Assembly: GCF_042649045.1 (NCBI RefSeq)
Contig: NZ_JBHSEF010000023.1
Location: 62,001 to 126,000, forward strand
DNA from: Chryseomicrobium palamuruense
Lineage (GTDB): Bacteria > Bacillota > Bacilli > Bacillales_A > Planococcaceae
DNA length: 64,000 nt
Direction: 5' to 3'
Shown: piece after piece, positions 7,735-19,300 of the stretch
Layout of the letters: every line of letters begins with the position of its first letter
Position numbering within the stretch: position 1 is the first letter of the stretch
Notes under the pieces: model-generated
Database searches by the model: none
Told to the model about the DNA's origin: nothing
Seen by the model: only the letters and a program-made list of their open reading frames with translations
Position numbers and translations under genes: made by a program

Positions 7735-7764
7735 AAAAACCCTCTCCAGCGTCCCGGAGAGGGT
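7735..7764 (-). terminator. Intrinsic terminator of the str operon after tuf
   Basis: Hairpin ACCCTCTCC / GGAGAGGGT followed by TTTTTATAT on the minus strand, 22 bp after the tuf stop codon. Confidence 0.9.
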
Positions 7765-7786
7765 GAAAGATCAGCAAAAGCTGAAA

Positions 7787-8974
<1,188 letters not shown>

Positions 8975-9010
8975 TAGAGTAAATCCTCCTCAGAATATTG
9001 TTTATTTTAT

Positions 9011-9036
9011 GACAAAAGCGAGAGGGCAAGCCCTCT
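9011..9036 (-). terminator. Hairpin between fusA and tuf, possible attenuator or processing site
   Basis: AGAGGGC-TT-GCCCTCT on the minus strand, followed by CGCTTTTGTC. The T run is short, so termination would be partial at most; it may instead set differential tuf expression or RNA processing. Confidence 0.4.
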
Positions 9037-9085
9037 ACTTTCATTCACTACAGATAGTTATACTTTAAATAGAGGTGAATTTCAA

Positions 9086-11164
9086 TTATTCACCTTTATT
9101 TTTTTTGATGATCTCTTCAGAGATTGATTTAGGAACTTCTTCATAATGATCAAATGTCATTGAGAATGTTCCGCGACCTTGTGTGTTTGAACGAAGAGAT
9201 GTTGCATACCCGAACATTTCAGCAAGTGGAACCATTGCACGAACTACTTGTGCGTTTCCGCGAGCTTCCATACCTTCAACGCGTCCACGACGTGACGTGA
9301 TGTCACCCATGATATCGCCTAGGTATTCTTCAGGAATAACAACTTCAACTTTCATAACAGGCTCTAGAAGAGCTGGGTTAACTTTAGATACTGCGTTTTT
9401 CAATGCCATAGAAGCGGCAATTTTGAACGCCATCTCATTCGAGTCAACATCGTGGTATGAACCATCGAATAATTTAGCTTTCAAATCGATGATTGGGTAA
9501 CCTGCTAACATACCGTTATCTAAAGAGTCACGAAGACCCGCTTCGATAGCTGGAATGTATTCACGTGGAACAACCCCACCGACGATTGCGTTTTCGAATT
9601 CAAAGCCTTTACCTTCTTCGTTTGGAGAGAACTCGATCCAAACGTGACCGAATTGACCACGACCACCAGACTGGCGGACGAACTTTCCTTCAACTTTAGC
9701 AGTATCACGGATTGTCTCACGGTAAGATACTTGTGGAGCACCTACGTTCGCTTCAACTTTGAATTCACGGCGCATACGGTCAACTAGGATATCAAGGTGA
9801 AGTTCACCCATACCTGAGATGATCGTTTGGCCCGTTTCTTGGTCCGTGTGTGCACGGAACGTTGGATCCTCGTCTTGAAGTTTCTGTAGAGCTTGACCCA
9901 TTTTATCTTGGTCAGCTTTTGATTTTGGTTCAACAGATAATGAGATAACTGGCTCTGGGAAGTCCATAGACTCAAGGATAACTAGGCTCTTTTCATCACA
10001 TAGTGTATCTCCAGTTGTTGTGTCTTTAAGACCAACAGCAGCAGCGATATCTCCTGCATATACTTTAGAAATCTCTTCACGTGAGTTAGCGTGCATTTGT
10101 AGGATACGACCTACGCGCTCACGCTTCCCTTTTGTTGAGTTCTGAACATATGATCCAGAATCCAATGTACCTGAGTACACACGGAAGAATGTTAATTTAC
10201 CAACGTAAGGATCTGTCATAACTTTGAATGCAAGTGCAGAGAATGGAGCTTCATCAGATGGCTCACGTACTAGCTCTTCATCAGAGTCTGGGTCGATACC
10301 TTTCATTGGAGCTACATCAAGTGGAGAAGGCAAGTATGCGATAACCGCATCTAGCATCTTCTGAACACCTTTGTTTTTGAACGCAGTACCACAAACTACT
10401 GGGTAGAACTCAACGTTTACAGTACCTTTACGGATACCTTCGATTAGTTCTTCATTTGTGATTTCTTCGCCACCAAGGTATTTTTCCATAAGTTCTTCAT
10501 CAAGTTCAGCAACCGCTTCAACTAACTTTTCACGGTACTCTTCAGCTTGCGCTTTGTACTCTTCTGGAATTTCTACTTCTTGGATATCTGTACCAAGGTC
10601 GTTTCCGTACATCGTAGCTGTCATTGCCACTAGGTCAATGATGCCTGTGAAGTCATCTTCTGCACCGATTGGTAATTGGATTGGGTGAGCGTTTGCTTCC
10701 AAACGATCGTGTAATGTTTTTACAGAGTACAAGAAGTCTGCACCTGTTTTATCCATTTTGTTGATGAAAACGATACGTGGTACGCCGTAAGTTGTAGCTT
10801 GACGCCATACTGTTTCCGTTTGTGGTTCTACACCTGATTGTGCATCAAGTACAGTTACCGCACCATCAAGTACACGTAGTGAACGTTCAACTTCAACTGT
10901 GAAGTCTACGTGTCCTGGTGTATCGATGATGTTTACGCGGTGCTCTTTCCATGCAGCTGTTGTAGCAGCTGAAGTGATTGTGATTCCGCGCTCTTGCTCT
11001 TGCTCCATCCAGTCCATTTGTGAAGCACCTTCGTGCGTTTCACCAATTTTGTGGATACGGCCAGTGTAATAAAGGATACGCTCAGTCGTTGTTGTTTTAC
11101 CAGCATCGATGTGGGCCATGATTCCGATATTACGTGTTTTCTGTAATGAGAATTCGCGAGCCAT
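9086..11164 (-). CDS. fusA: Elongation factor G
   Basis: A 692-residue translocase GTPase. The start MAREFSLQKTRNIGIMAHID is the family start; the in-frame ATG six codons upstream is before the ribosome binding site. P-loop AHIDAGKTTTTE at residues 17-28, DTPGHVDF (G3) near 82-89, NKMD (G4) near 136-139. Domains II-V follow, ending with the TDHYEE-type tail and an acidic or basic C-terminus. It moves tRNA-mRNA through the ribosome and also splits subunits with RRF. str operon. Confidence 0.96.
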   Translation of the reverse strand: MAREFSLQKTRNIGIMAHIDAGKTTTTERILYYTGRIHKIGETHEGASQMDWMEQEQERGITITSAATTAAWKEHRVNIIDTPGHVDFTVEVERSLRVLDGAVTVLDAQSGVEPQTETVWRQATTYGVPRIVFINKMDKTGADFLYSVKTLHDRLEANAHPIQLPIGAEDDFTGIIDLVAMTATMYGNDLGTDIQEVEIPEEYKAQAEEYREKLVEAVAELDEELMEKYLGGEEITNEELIEGIRKGTVNVEFYPVVCGTAFKNKGVQKMLDAVIAYLPSPLDVAPMKGIDPDSDEELVREPSDEAPFSALAFKVMTDPYVGKLTFFRVYSGTLDSGSYVQNSTKGKRERVGRILQMHANSREEISKVYAGDIAAAVGLKDTTTGDTLCDEKSLVILESMDFPEPVISLSVEPKSKADQDKMGQALQKLQDEDPTFRAHTDQETGQTIISGMGELHLDILVDRMRREFKVEANVGAPQVSYRETIRDTAKVEGKFVRQSGGRGQFGHVWIEFSPNEEGKGFEFENAIVGGVVPREYIPAIEAGLRDSLDNGMLAGYPIIDLKAKLFDGSYHDVDSNEMAFKIAASMALKNAVSKVNPALLEPVMKVEVVIPEEYLGDIMGDITSRRGRVEGMEARGNAQVVRAMVPLAEMFGYATSLRSNTQGRGTFSMTFDHYEEVPKSISEEIIKKNKGE

Positions 11165-11214
11165 TATATAGTCTCCTTCCACTTCGGATTAGCGTGACTA
11201 GATAGGAATAAATC

Positions 11215-11685
11215 CTACCAGCGGTAGTGAGCGAATGCTTTGTTCGCTTCTGCCATTTTGTGCATATCTTCGCGCTTCTTAACAGAAGCACCCGTGTTGT
11301 TAGACGCATCTAGGATTTCATTCGCTAAACGCTCTTCCATTGTTTTCTCACCACGTAGACGAGAATAGTTAACTAGGTAACGAAGACCTAAAGTAGAACG
11401 ACGGTCAGGGCGAACCTCAACTGGCACTTGGTAGTTAGCTCCACCTACACGGCGTGCACGTACTTCAAGTACTGGCATTACATTGTTTAAAGCAGCTTCG
11501 AATACTTCTAGTGGATCTTTACCAGAACGCTCTTTTACTAATTCGAACGCTCCATAAAGAATCTTTTGAGAAGTACCTCTTTTACCATCAATCATCATTT
11601 TATTAATTAAGCGTGTTACGAGCTTTGAATTGTAAATTGGATCTGGTAACACGTCACGTTTGGAAACAGGACCTTTACGAGGCAT
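11215..11685 (-). CDS. rpsG: 30S ribosomal protein S7
   Basis: A 156-residue protein starting MPRKGPVSKRDVLPDPIYNS, preceded by AAAGGAGGAAAACAC. The in-frame ATG six codons upstream lies before the ribosome binding site and is rejected. S7 nucleates 30S head assembly and contacts the E site. It lies between rpsL and fusA as usual in the str operon. Confidence 0.95.
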   Translation of the reverse strand: MPRKGPVSKRDVLPDPIYNSKLVTRLINKMMIDGKRGTSQKILYGAFELVKERSGKDPLEVFEAALNNVMPVLEVRARRVGGANYQVPVEVRPDRRSTLGLRYLVNYSRLRGEKTMEERLANEILDASNNTGASVKKREDMHKMAEANKAFAHYRW

Positions 11686-11729
11686 GTGTTTTCCTCCTTT
11701 CAAAGATTGTTACGATTTATAGTGCGAAA

Positions 11730-12149
11730 TTATTTCTTTTCTTTCGGACGCTTAGTACCGTATAGTGAACGGCTTTGCATACGACCATTAACACCAGCAG
11801 TATCAAGTGCACCACGAACGATGTGGTAACGTACCCCTGGTAAATCTTTTACTCGACCGCCACGGATAAGTACAACGCTGTGCTCTTGAAGGTTGTGACC
11901 TTCTCCTGGAATGTAAGCAGTTACTTCCAGTGTGTTCGTTAAACGTACACGAGCATATTTACGAAGAGCCGAGTTCGGTTTCTTCGGTGTCATTGTACCA
12001 ACACGCGTACAAACCCCACGCTTTTGAGGCGAGTTTAAGTTTGTCGTAGATTTTTTAAAGCTGTTGTAGCCTTTTCCTAGTGCTGGTGATTTTGACTTAG
12101 TAACGTTGGATTTACGAGGCTTACGGACCAATTGGTTAATTGTAGGCAT
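11730..12149 (-). CDS. rpsL: 30S ribosomal protein S12
   Basis: A 139-residue protein beginning MPTINQLVRKPRKSNVTKSK. S12 sits at the decoding centre and controls accuracy. The TPKKPNSALRK stretch (residues about 53-63) and the GGRVKDLPGVRYH loop carry the lysines whose change gives streptomycin resistance; both look wild type. First ribosomal protein gene of the str operon after ybxF. Confidence 0.95.
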   Translation of the reverse strand: MPTINQLVRKPRKSNVTKSKSPALGKGYNSFKKSTTNLNSPQKRGVCTRVGTMTPKKPNSALRKYARVRLTNTLEVTAYIPGEGHNLQEHSVVLIRGGRVKDLPGVRYHIVRGALDTAGVNGRMQSRSLYGTKRPKEKK

Positions 12150-12238
12150 CGATTTGTCCTCCCTTCATTTAGTTGTTGATTTAAGACCACACATCCAGGT
12201 GGTTCATTTTTAGGTAAAAAACAAAGGCTTTGTGAAAT

Positions 12239-12499
12239 TCACAAAAACCGTGAGTCAGTAATTGCCACAACCGAAGCGTTGACCCGAAGGCCCGCCACTT
12301 TCCCAAGCATTTGTTTGGATGGTACATAGCTGACTGGGATGCCATGCTGTTTAGCCGCTTCCAGTACCGGTGCTATGACGTGCATTTCTGCGTCCATCGC
12401 AACAATAATTTCAGATAAAGACCCGTTTCGTGCAGCTTTTACTGCTTGCTTTGTACCGATGATCGTCTTGTCTGCTTGCTTCACTTTTTCATAAGACAT
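12239..12499 (-). CDS. rplGB: L7Ae/L30e-family RNA-binding protein YbxF
   Basis: An 86-residue protein starting MSYEKVKQADKTIIGTKQAV. In Bacillus the homologue YbxF binds kink-turn RNA and associates with ribosomes. An in-frame start eight codons upstream exists, but GGAGG lies eight bases before the ATG at 12499. It opens the str operon downstream of rpoC, with its own promoter at 12548-12576. A TTTGTGAAxTTCACAAA hairpin overlaps its stop codon. Confidence 0.88.
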   Translation of the reverse strand: MSYEKVKQADKTIIGTKQAVKAARNGSLSEIIVAMDAEMHVIAPVLEAAKQHGIPVSYVPSKQMLGKVAGLRVNASVVAITDSRFL

Positions 12500-12547
12500 T
12501 TGCATATCCTCCAAAGCGGTCAAGTCATAGAACTATCAACCTTAAAC

Positions 12548-12576
12548 ATATTATCATCTCTACAGAATCGTGTCAA
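12548..12576 (-). promoter_or_regulatory. SigA promoter of ybxF and the str operon
   Basis: TTGACA (12571-12576), 17-bp spacer, TAATAT (12548-12553) on the minus strand, lying between the rpoC terminator and ybxF. Confidence 0.8.
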
Positions 12577-12585
12577 CATGAAACA

Positions 12586-12625
12586 AGAAAAAAGTAACGG
12601 GTATTCTCTCAGGAGAGAACACCCG
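12586..12625 (-). terminator. Intrinsic terminator after rpoC
   Basis: Hairpin CGGGTGTTCTCTC / GAGAGAATACCCG with a CTGA-type loop, followed by TTACTTTTTTC, 16 bp after the rpoC stop. It separates the rpoBC unit from the str operon. Confidence 0.85.
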
Positions 12626-12640
12626 CCACAAATGTATGGC

Positions 12641-15600
12641 TTACTCAGCGCTTACTGTTTCTAAATCTTCTTCTAACTCGTCTTTTGCTAAGCGCAATTG
12701 ACGGTAGCGTTGCATTCCCGTACCTGCTGGTACAAGTTTACCGATGATAACATTCTCTTTAAGACCAAGCAACTCATCACGTTTTCCTTTGATTGCTGCA
12801 TCTGTAAGGACACGAGTTGTCTCCTGGAATGACGCGGCAGATAAGAAGGATTCCGTTTCAAGAGATGCTTTTGTGATCCCCAGGATAACTGGACGACAAG
12901 TTGCCGGAAGTTTTCCTTCAAGAACAGCATCACGATTTGCTTCAGCGAACTGATGTACATCCAGAAGTGAACCTGGAAGGAGCTCTGTTTCACCAGCTTC
13001 GATGACGCGGACTTTACGAAGCATTTGGCGAACCATCACTTCGATGTGCTTGTCTCCGATTTCTACCCCTTGCATACGGTATACTTTCTGAACTTCTTTC
13101 AGCAAGTACAATTGAACGGTGTTGACATCTTTGACGCGAAGAAGTTCTTTCGGATCGATTGAACCTTCTGTCATGACTTGACCACGTTCCACTGTATCGC
13201 CTTCTACTACTTTCAGACGGGCATTGTATGGTGCCAAGTATTTGCGTGTCTCCACGTCGCCTTGGACTGTAATTTCTTTTTGGCCTTCACGAATTTCATC
13301 GACCTTCTCAATCGTCCCATGAACTTCAGAGATCACAGCTTGTCCTTTCGGATTACGCGCCTCGAAGATTTCCTGGATACGTGGAAGACCTTGTGTAATA
13401 TCGTCTCCGGCAACCCCACCTGTGTGGAATGTACGCATCGTTAACTGTGTACCTGGTTCTCCAATAGACTGGGCAGCGATGATACCAACAGCTTCCCCAA
13501 CTTCTACTGTGTCGCCTGTTGCAAGGTTTAGACCATAACATTTCTTACAAACACCATGTTTTGTATTACATGTGAATGCAGAGCGGATCGTTAATTTCTC
13601 AAGACCTGCTTCTGCAATATCACGTGCAACGTCTTGTGTAATCAGGCCGTCTTTCTCTACGATGACTGCACCTGTTTCCGGATGGAACACAGTTTTCTTC
13701 GTGTGACGTCCAACGATACGCTCGCCGAACTCCTCAATAACTTCTGTACCTTCCATAAGTGAACCAATTTCAAGACCGCGGTCTGTGCCACAATCGTCTT
13801 CACGAACGATGACATCTTGTGCAACGTCAACAAGTCGACGTGTCAAGTAACCTGAGTCAGCTGTTTTCAGGGCTGTATCGGCAAGACCTTTACGCGCACC
13901 GTGAGTTGAGATGAAGTATTCAAGTACTGTCAGACCTTCACGGAAGGAAGATTTGATTGGTAACTCGATGATACGACCAGCCGGGTTGGCCATCAGACCC
14001 CGCATCCCTGCAAGCTGCGTGAAGTTGGACGCGTTACCACGTGCTCCAGAGTCTTGCATCATGAAGATTGGGTTCAATTTATCAAGAGATTGCATCAGCT
14101 TGTCTTGGATGACTTCTTTTGCTTTACTCCACTGGCTAATAACACTTGCATAACGCTCGTCTTCCGTGATCAAACCGCGACGGAATTGCTTTGTTACTTT
14201 GTCCACTTTGCTTTGCGCTTCTTCAAGGATTTCGCCTTTGTCCGGTAATACTACGATATCGGAAATCCCGATTGTAATACCTGCACGAGTCGAGTGTTTG
14301 AATCCTAGAGCCTTCATGCGGTCAAGCATTTTAGACGTTTCCGTGATGTGGAATTGTTTAAATACTTCCGCGATGATGTTTCCAAGAATCTTTTTCTTGA
14401 ATGGAGATACTAGTTCCACGTCTTCGAAATGTTTTTTCACATCTGTATTCGTTGGAACGAAGTATTTCGCAGGCGTTTCTACTTGTAAGTTAAAGTCAGT
14501 CGGTTCGTTGATGTATGGGAATTCCTCTGGAAGGATTTCATTGAAAATCACTTTACCAACTGTCGTTAATAACAACATTTTATTTTGTTCTTCTGTAAAC
14601 GTTTGGTTGTTTAAAGAAGCTGCAGAAATTGCAATACGTGAGTGCAAATGAACATGTCCATTTGTATACGCTAATAACACTTCATCTGGACCGTAGAAGA
14701 CAGAACCTTCACCACGTGCCCCTTGACGCTCAAGAGTTAAGTAGTAGTTTCCTAATACCATATCCTGAGATGGTGTAACAACTGGTTTCCCGTCTTTCGG
14801 GTTCAAGATGTTTTGTGCAGCAAGCATGAGAAGACGAGCTTCTGCTTGAGCTTCTGCTGATAACGGAACGTGAACCGCCATTTGGTCACCATCGAAGTCG
14901 GCGTTGTACGCTGTACAGACGAGTGGGTGTAGACGGATGGCACGACCTTCAACAAGTGTTGGTTCAAATGCCTGGATTCCTAATCGGTGAAGCGTTGGTG
15001 CACGGTTTAGTAATACTGGATGCTCACGAATGACGTCTTCAAGTACATCCCACACTTCAGAATGCAGACGCTCAATTTTGCGTTTTGCTGATTTGATGTT
15101 GTGTGCTAGGCCACGTTCTACCAATTCTTTCATTACGAAAGGCTTGAATAGCTCGATCGCCATTTCTTTTGGAAGACCACACTGGTACATCTTCAAGTTA
15201 GGACCTACAACGATAACCGAACGACCAGAATAGTCAACACGTTTACCAAGTAAGTTCTGACGGAAACGCCCTTGCTTCCCTTTCAGCATGTGTGATAGTG
15301 ATTTCAATGGACGGTTACCTGGTCCAGTAACTGGACGGCCACGACGACCATTGTCAATCAGTGCATCCACGGCTTCTTGAAGCATACGCTTTTCATTTTG
15401 AACGATGATGCTTGGGGCACCAAGGTCAAGAAGACGTTTTAGACGGTTGTTCCGGTTGATTACACGGCGGTACAAGTCATTTAAGTCAGACGTTGCGAAA
15501 CGACCACCATCTAACTGTACCATCGGACGTAATTCCGGTGGGATAACAGGAAGAACATCAAGGATCATCCAGTCTGGTTTGTTTCCAGAGTTACGGAATG

Positions 15601-16243
15601 ATTCCACTACTTCAAGACGTTTAATCGCACGTGTACGACGTTGGCCTTGAGCCGTTTTCAATTCTTCTTTTAATGTTTCGGTTTCTTTCTCAAGGTCGAT
15701 TTCCTCAAGCAGACGTTTGATCGCTTCTGCTCCCATAGCTGCTTGGAATTTCGTACCGAATTTATCGCGGTATGCGCGGTATTCTTTTTCAGAAAGAAGT
15801 TGTTTCTTTTCAAGCGGCGTATCCGCTGGATCAACCACGACGTATGAAGCGAAGTAAATGACTTCTTCTAAAGAACGTGGCGACATATCTAAAATTAAGC
15901 CCATGCGGCTTGGAATGCCTTTGAAGTACCAAATATGTGACACAGGAGCTGCAAGCTCAATATGACCCATACGCTCACGACGTACTTTTGCACGTGTGAC
16001 TTCTACTCCACAGCGGTCACAAACGACGCCTTTATAGCGAACACGTTTGTATTTTCCGCAGTGACATTCCCAGTCCTTTGTAGGACCGAAAATACGTTCA
16101 CAGAACAACCCATCTTTCTCAGGTTTCAGTGTACGGTAGTTAATTGTTTCTGGTTTTTTGACTTCTCCATAAGACCACGAACGAATCTTGTCTGGTGAAG
16201 CAAGACCAATTTTCATATATTCGAAGTTATTAACGTCTATCAA
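12641..16243 (-). CDS. rpoC: RNA polymerase subunit beta'
   Basis: A 1200-residue catalytic subunit. Zinc-binding cysteines are at 60, 62, 75 and 78 (CHC and CDRC). The active-site magnesium motif NADFDGD is at residues 447-453. The second zinc site (CGTD plus CNTKHGVCKKC) lies in the last third, followed by the trigger-loop region MRTFHTGGVAG. Full length for Bacillales, with no large lineage insert. It starts 96 bp after rpoB, in the same transcription unit. Confidence 0.97.
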   Translation of the reverse strand: MIDVNNFEYMKIGLASPDKIRSWSYGEVKKPETINYRTLKPEKDGLFCERIFGPTKDWECHCGKYKRVRYKGVVCDRCGVEVTRAKVRRERMGHIELAAPVSHIWYFKGIPSRMGLILDMSPRSLEEVIYFASYVVVDPADTPLEKKQLLSEKEYRAYRDKFGTKFQAAMGAEAIKRLLEEIDLEKETETLKEELKTAQGQRRTRAIKRLEVVESFRNSGNKPDWMILDVLPVIPPELRPMVQLDGGRFATSDLNDLYRRVINRNNRLKRLLDLGAPSIIVQNEKRMLQEAVDALIDNGRRGRPVTGPGNRPLKSLSHMLKGKQGRFRQNLLGKRVDYSGRSVIVVGPNLKMYQCGLPKEMAIELFKPFVMKELVERGLAHNIKSAKRKIERLHSEVWDVLEDVIREHPVLLNRAPTLHRLGIQAFEPTLVEGRAIRLHPLVCTAYNADFDGDQMAVHVPLSAEAQAEARLLMLAAQNILNPKDGKPVVTPSQDMVLGNYYLTLERQGARGEGSVFYGPDEVLLAYTNGHVHLHSRIAISAASLNNQTFTEEQNKMLLLTTVGKVIFNEILPEEFPYINEPTDFNLQVETPAKYFVPTNTDVKKHFEDVELVSPFKKKILGNIIAEVFKQFHITETSKMLDRMKALGFKHSTRAGITIGISDIVVLPDKGEILEEAQSKVDKVTKQFRRGLITEDERYASVISQWSKAKEVIQDKLMQSLDKLNPIFMMQDSGARGNASNFTQLAGMRGLMANPAGRIIELPIKSSFREGLTVLEYFISTHGARKGLADTALKTADSGYLTRRLVDVAQDVIVREDDCGTDRGLEIGSLMEGTEVIEEFGERIVGRHTKKTVFHPETGAVIVEKDGLITQDVARDIAEAGLEKLTIRSAFTCNTKHGVCKKCYGLNLATGDTVEVGEAVGIIAAQSIGEPGTQLTMRTFHTGGVAGDDITQGLPRIQEIFEARNPKGQAVISEVHGTIEKVDEIREGQKEITVQGDVETRKYLAPYNARLKVVEGDTVERGQVMTEGSIDPKELLRVKDVNTVQLYLLKEVQKVYRMQGVEIGDKHIEVMVRQMLRKVRVIEAGETELLPGSLLDVHQFAEANRDAVLEGKLPATCRPVILGITKASLETESFLSAASFQETTRVLTDAAIKGKRDELLGLKENVIIGKLVPAGTGMQRYRQLRLAKDELEEDLETVSAE

Positions 16244-16338
16244 GGAGCCTACCTCCCTCTAGTGTTGTCTTGAAAAGACTTTAAGCAGCTCTGCTTTTAG
16301 ATAGGCGGGAAGAGACGAACCCTCCCGCAAACATTCAT

Positions 16339-19300
16339 TTATTCTACTGATCCGGCTGTTTCTTCTGCCACTGGAGGCAAGATGCCTAGTGCTTCTGCTG
16401 ACGGAAGATCTTCATCTTCTTCTAAATCACGAAGCTCAATTTCTTCGTCATTGATCGTCATCATCTTCACGTCCATACCTAATGACTGAAGCTCTTTGAT
16501 TAATACTTTGAATGATTCTGGAACACCAGGTTCTGGAACGCTCTCGCCTTTAACGATGGCTTCGTATGTTTTCACACGACCCACCACGTCATCGGATTTC
16601 ACTGTCAAGATTTCTTGAAGTGTGTACGCAGCTCCATATGCCTCAAGTGCCCAAACCTCCATCTCACCGAAACGCTGTCCACCAAACTGAGCTTTACCAC
16701 CCAGTGGCTGTTGCGTAACTAATGAGTAAGGTCCTGTTGACCGTGCATGAAGTTTGTCATCAACCATGTGTGCAAGTTTGATCATGTACATGATTCCGAC
16801 AGATACACGGTTATCGAATGGTTCACCAGAGCGGCCATCGTATAGTACGGTTTTCCCGTCACGATTCATCCCTGCTTCTTCCATTGTCGCCCATACATCT
16901 TCTTCATTCGCACCATCGAATACTGGAGAAGCCATGTGTAAGCCCAGTGTACGAGCAGCCATACCAAGGTGTAGCTCAAGTACCTGACCAATGTTCATAC
17001 GTGATGGAACCCCAAGCGGGTTCAACATGATGTCGACTGGTGTACCGTCTGGAAGGAAAGGCATATCTTCTTCAGGCAAGATGCGTGAGATAACCCCTTT
17101 ATTTCCGTGACGACCGGCCATTTTATCTCCAACAGAGATTTTACGTTTTTGCACGATGTACGCACGAACCAGTTGGTTCACACCCGGTGGAAGCTCATCG
17201 CCGTCTTCACGGTTGAACACTTTCACGTCCAAGATGATCCCGCCTGCACCGTGAGGTACACGTAGAGAGGTATCACGAACTTCACGTGCTTTTTCACCGA
17301 AGATTGCGTGTAACAGGCGTTCTTCAGCTGTTAATTCCGTAACCCCTTTAGGTGTTACTTTACCAACTAAGATATCGCCATCACGTACTTCAGCCCCAAT
17401 ACGGATGATTCCGCGGTCGTCTAAGTTACGAAGTGCTTCTTCACCGACATTTGGAATGTCACGTGTGATTTCTTCCGGTCCAAGCTTCGTGTCACGAGAC
17501 TCTGACTCATACTCTTCAATATGGACAGATGTGTACACGTCGTCTTTCACAAGACGTTCACTCATGATGACCGCATCCTCGTAGTTGTATCCATCCCATG
17601 TCATGAAGGCAACAAGAACGTTACGGCCAAGCGCAAGCTCTCCTGCTTCCATAGAAGGACCATCTGCAAGAATGTCTTTAGGTTTCACGACATCACCGAC
17701 ACGAACGATCGGGCGTTGGTTATAGCTTGTCCCTTGGTTCGAACGAATGAACTTTTGAAGTTTATACGTAGTTAAGTCGCCTTTTACTTCTTTGCCATCG
17801 ACTTCTTCGATGCGGCGAACGCGAATTTCTTTTGCTTCGACGTGTTCGACGATACCATGGTACTTTGCTACCACAGCAGCCCCTGAATCACGTGCGTTGA
17901 CGTGCTCCATACCTGTTCCAACAAACGGTGCTTCCGGGTTTAAAAGAGGCACGGCTTGACGTTGCATGTTCGCTCCCATAAGGGCACGGTTGGAGTCATC
18001 GTTTTCTAAGAACGGGATACATGCTGTCGCAGCCGAAACAACTTGCTTCGGTGATACATCCATGTAATCGATCTGCTCACGGCGGAAGACCGTGTTATCT
18101 CCACGGAAGCGTCCTACAACTTCTTCGTTCTCAAAGCCACCCTCATCCGTTAAGATGGAGTTTGCTTGTGCCACTACGTAGTTATCTTCTTCGTCCGCTG
18201 TTAGATAATCGATACGGCTAGTCACAAGACCTGTTTCCGGATCGACGCGACGATATGGTGTTTCGATGAAACCGAACTTATTCACTTTCGCAAAGCTAGA
18301 AAGTGAGTTGATCAGTCCAATGTTTGGACCCTCTGGCGTTTCAATCGGACACATACGACCATAGTGAGAGTAGTGAACGTCACGTACTTCGAATCCAGCA
18401 CGCTCACGTGTTAAACCACCAGGCCCGAGTGCCGATAGACGACGTTTGTGCGTCAGTTCCGCAAGTGGGTTTGTCTGATCCATGAACTGAGAAAGCTGTG
18501 AGCTTCCGAAGAACTCTTTGATCGACGCAATCACTGGACGGATGTTGATTAACTGCTGGGGCACGATTGATTGTGTGTCATTAATTGACATACGTTCACG
18601 TACCACACGTTCCATACGGGATAGACCGATACGGAATTGGTTTTGCAGAAGCTCACCAACGGAACGCAGACGACGATTTCCTAGGTGATCGATATCATCC
18701 GTGTTTCCAACGTTGTATAAAAGGTTAAAGAAGTAAGAAATTGAAGAAATGATATCCGCAGGTGTGATATTTTTAATTTCTTCCGCCACATACGCATTGC
18801 TGATGACGTTGATTTCTTTTTGATTCTCGTCATTTGGTGCATAGATTTTCACCGACTGAATCGTGATATCGTCTTCTAACACGCCACCAACTTGTGAAAG
18901 CGTTTTGAAGCCGATGCCATTTTCTAAGTTCGGAATTAAACGGTCAAGCACGCGACGATCAATCATTGTGCCTTCTTCTACAAGAATTTCACCTGTTTCA
19001 GGATCAACGAGTGTTTCAGCAATCGTTTGGTTGAATAGACGGTTCTTGATGTGTAACTTTTTATTCATTTTGTAACGACCCACGTTCGCTAAATCGTAAC
19101 GCTTCGCGTCAAAGAAACGGGAATAAAGAAGGTTTTTTGCACTCTCTACTGTAGGCGGCTCGCCCGGACGAAGACGCTCGTAGATTTCAAGAAGTGCTTT
19201 CTCTGTTGTTTCTGTGTTGTCTTTTTCAAGTGTGTTGCGTAAGTATTCGTTGTCTCCAAGAAGATCAATGATTTCTTGGTCAGTTCCAAATCCTAAAGCA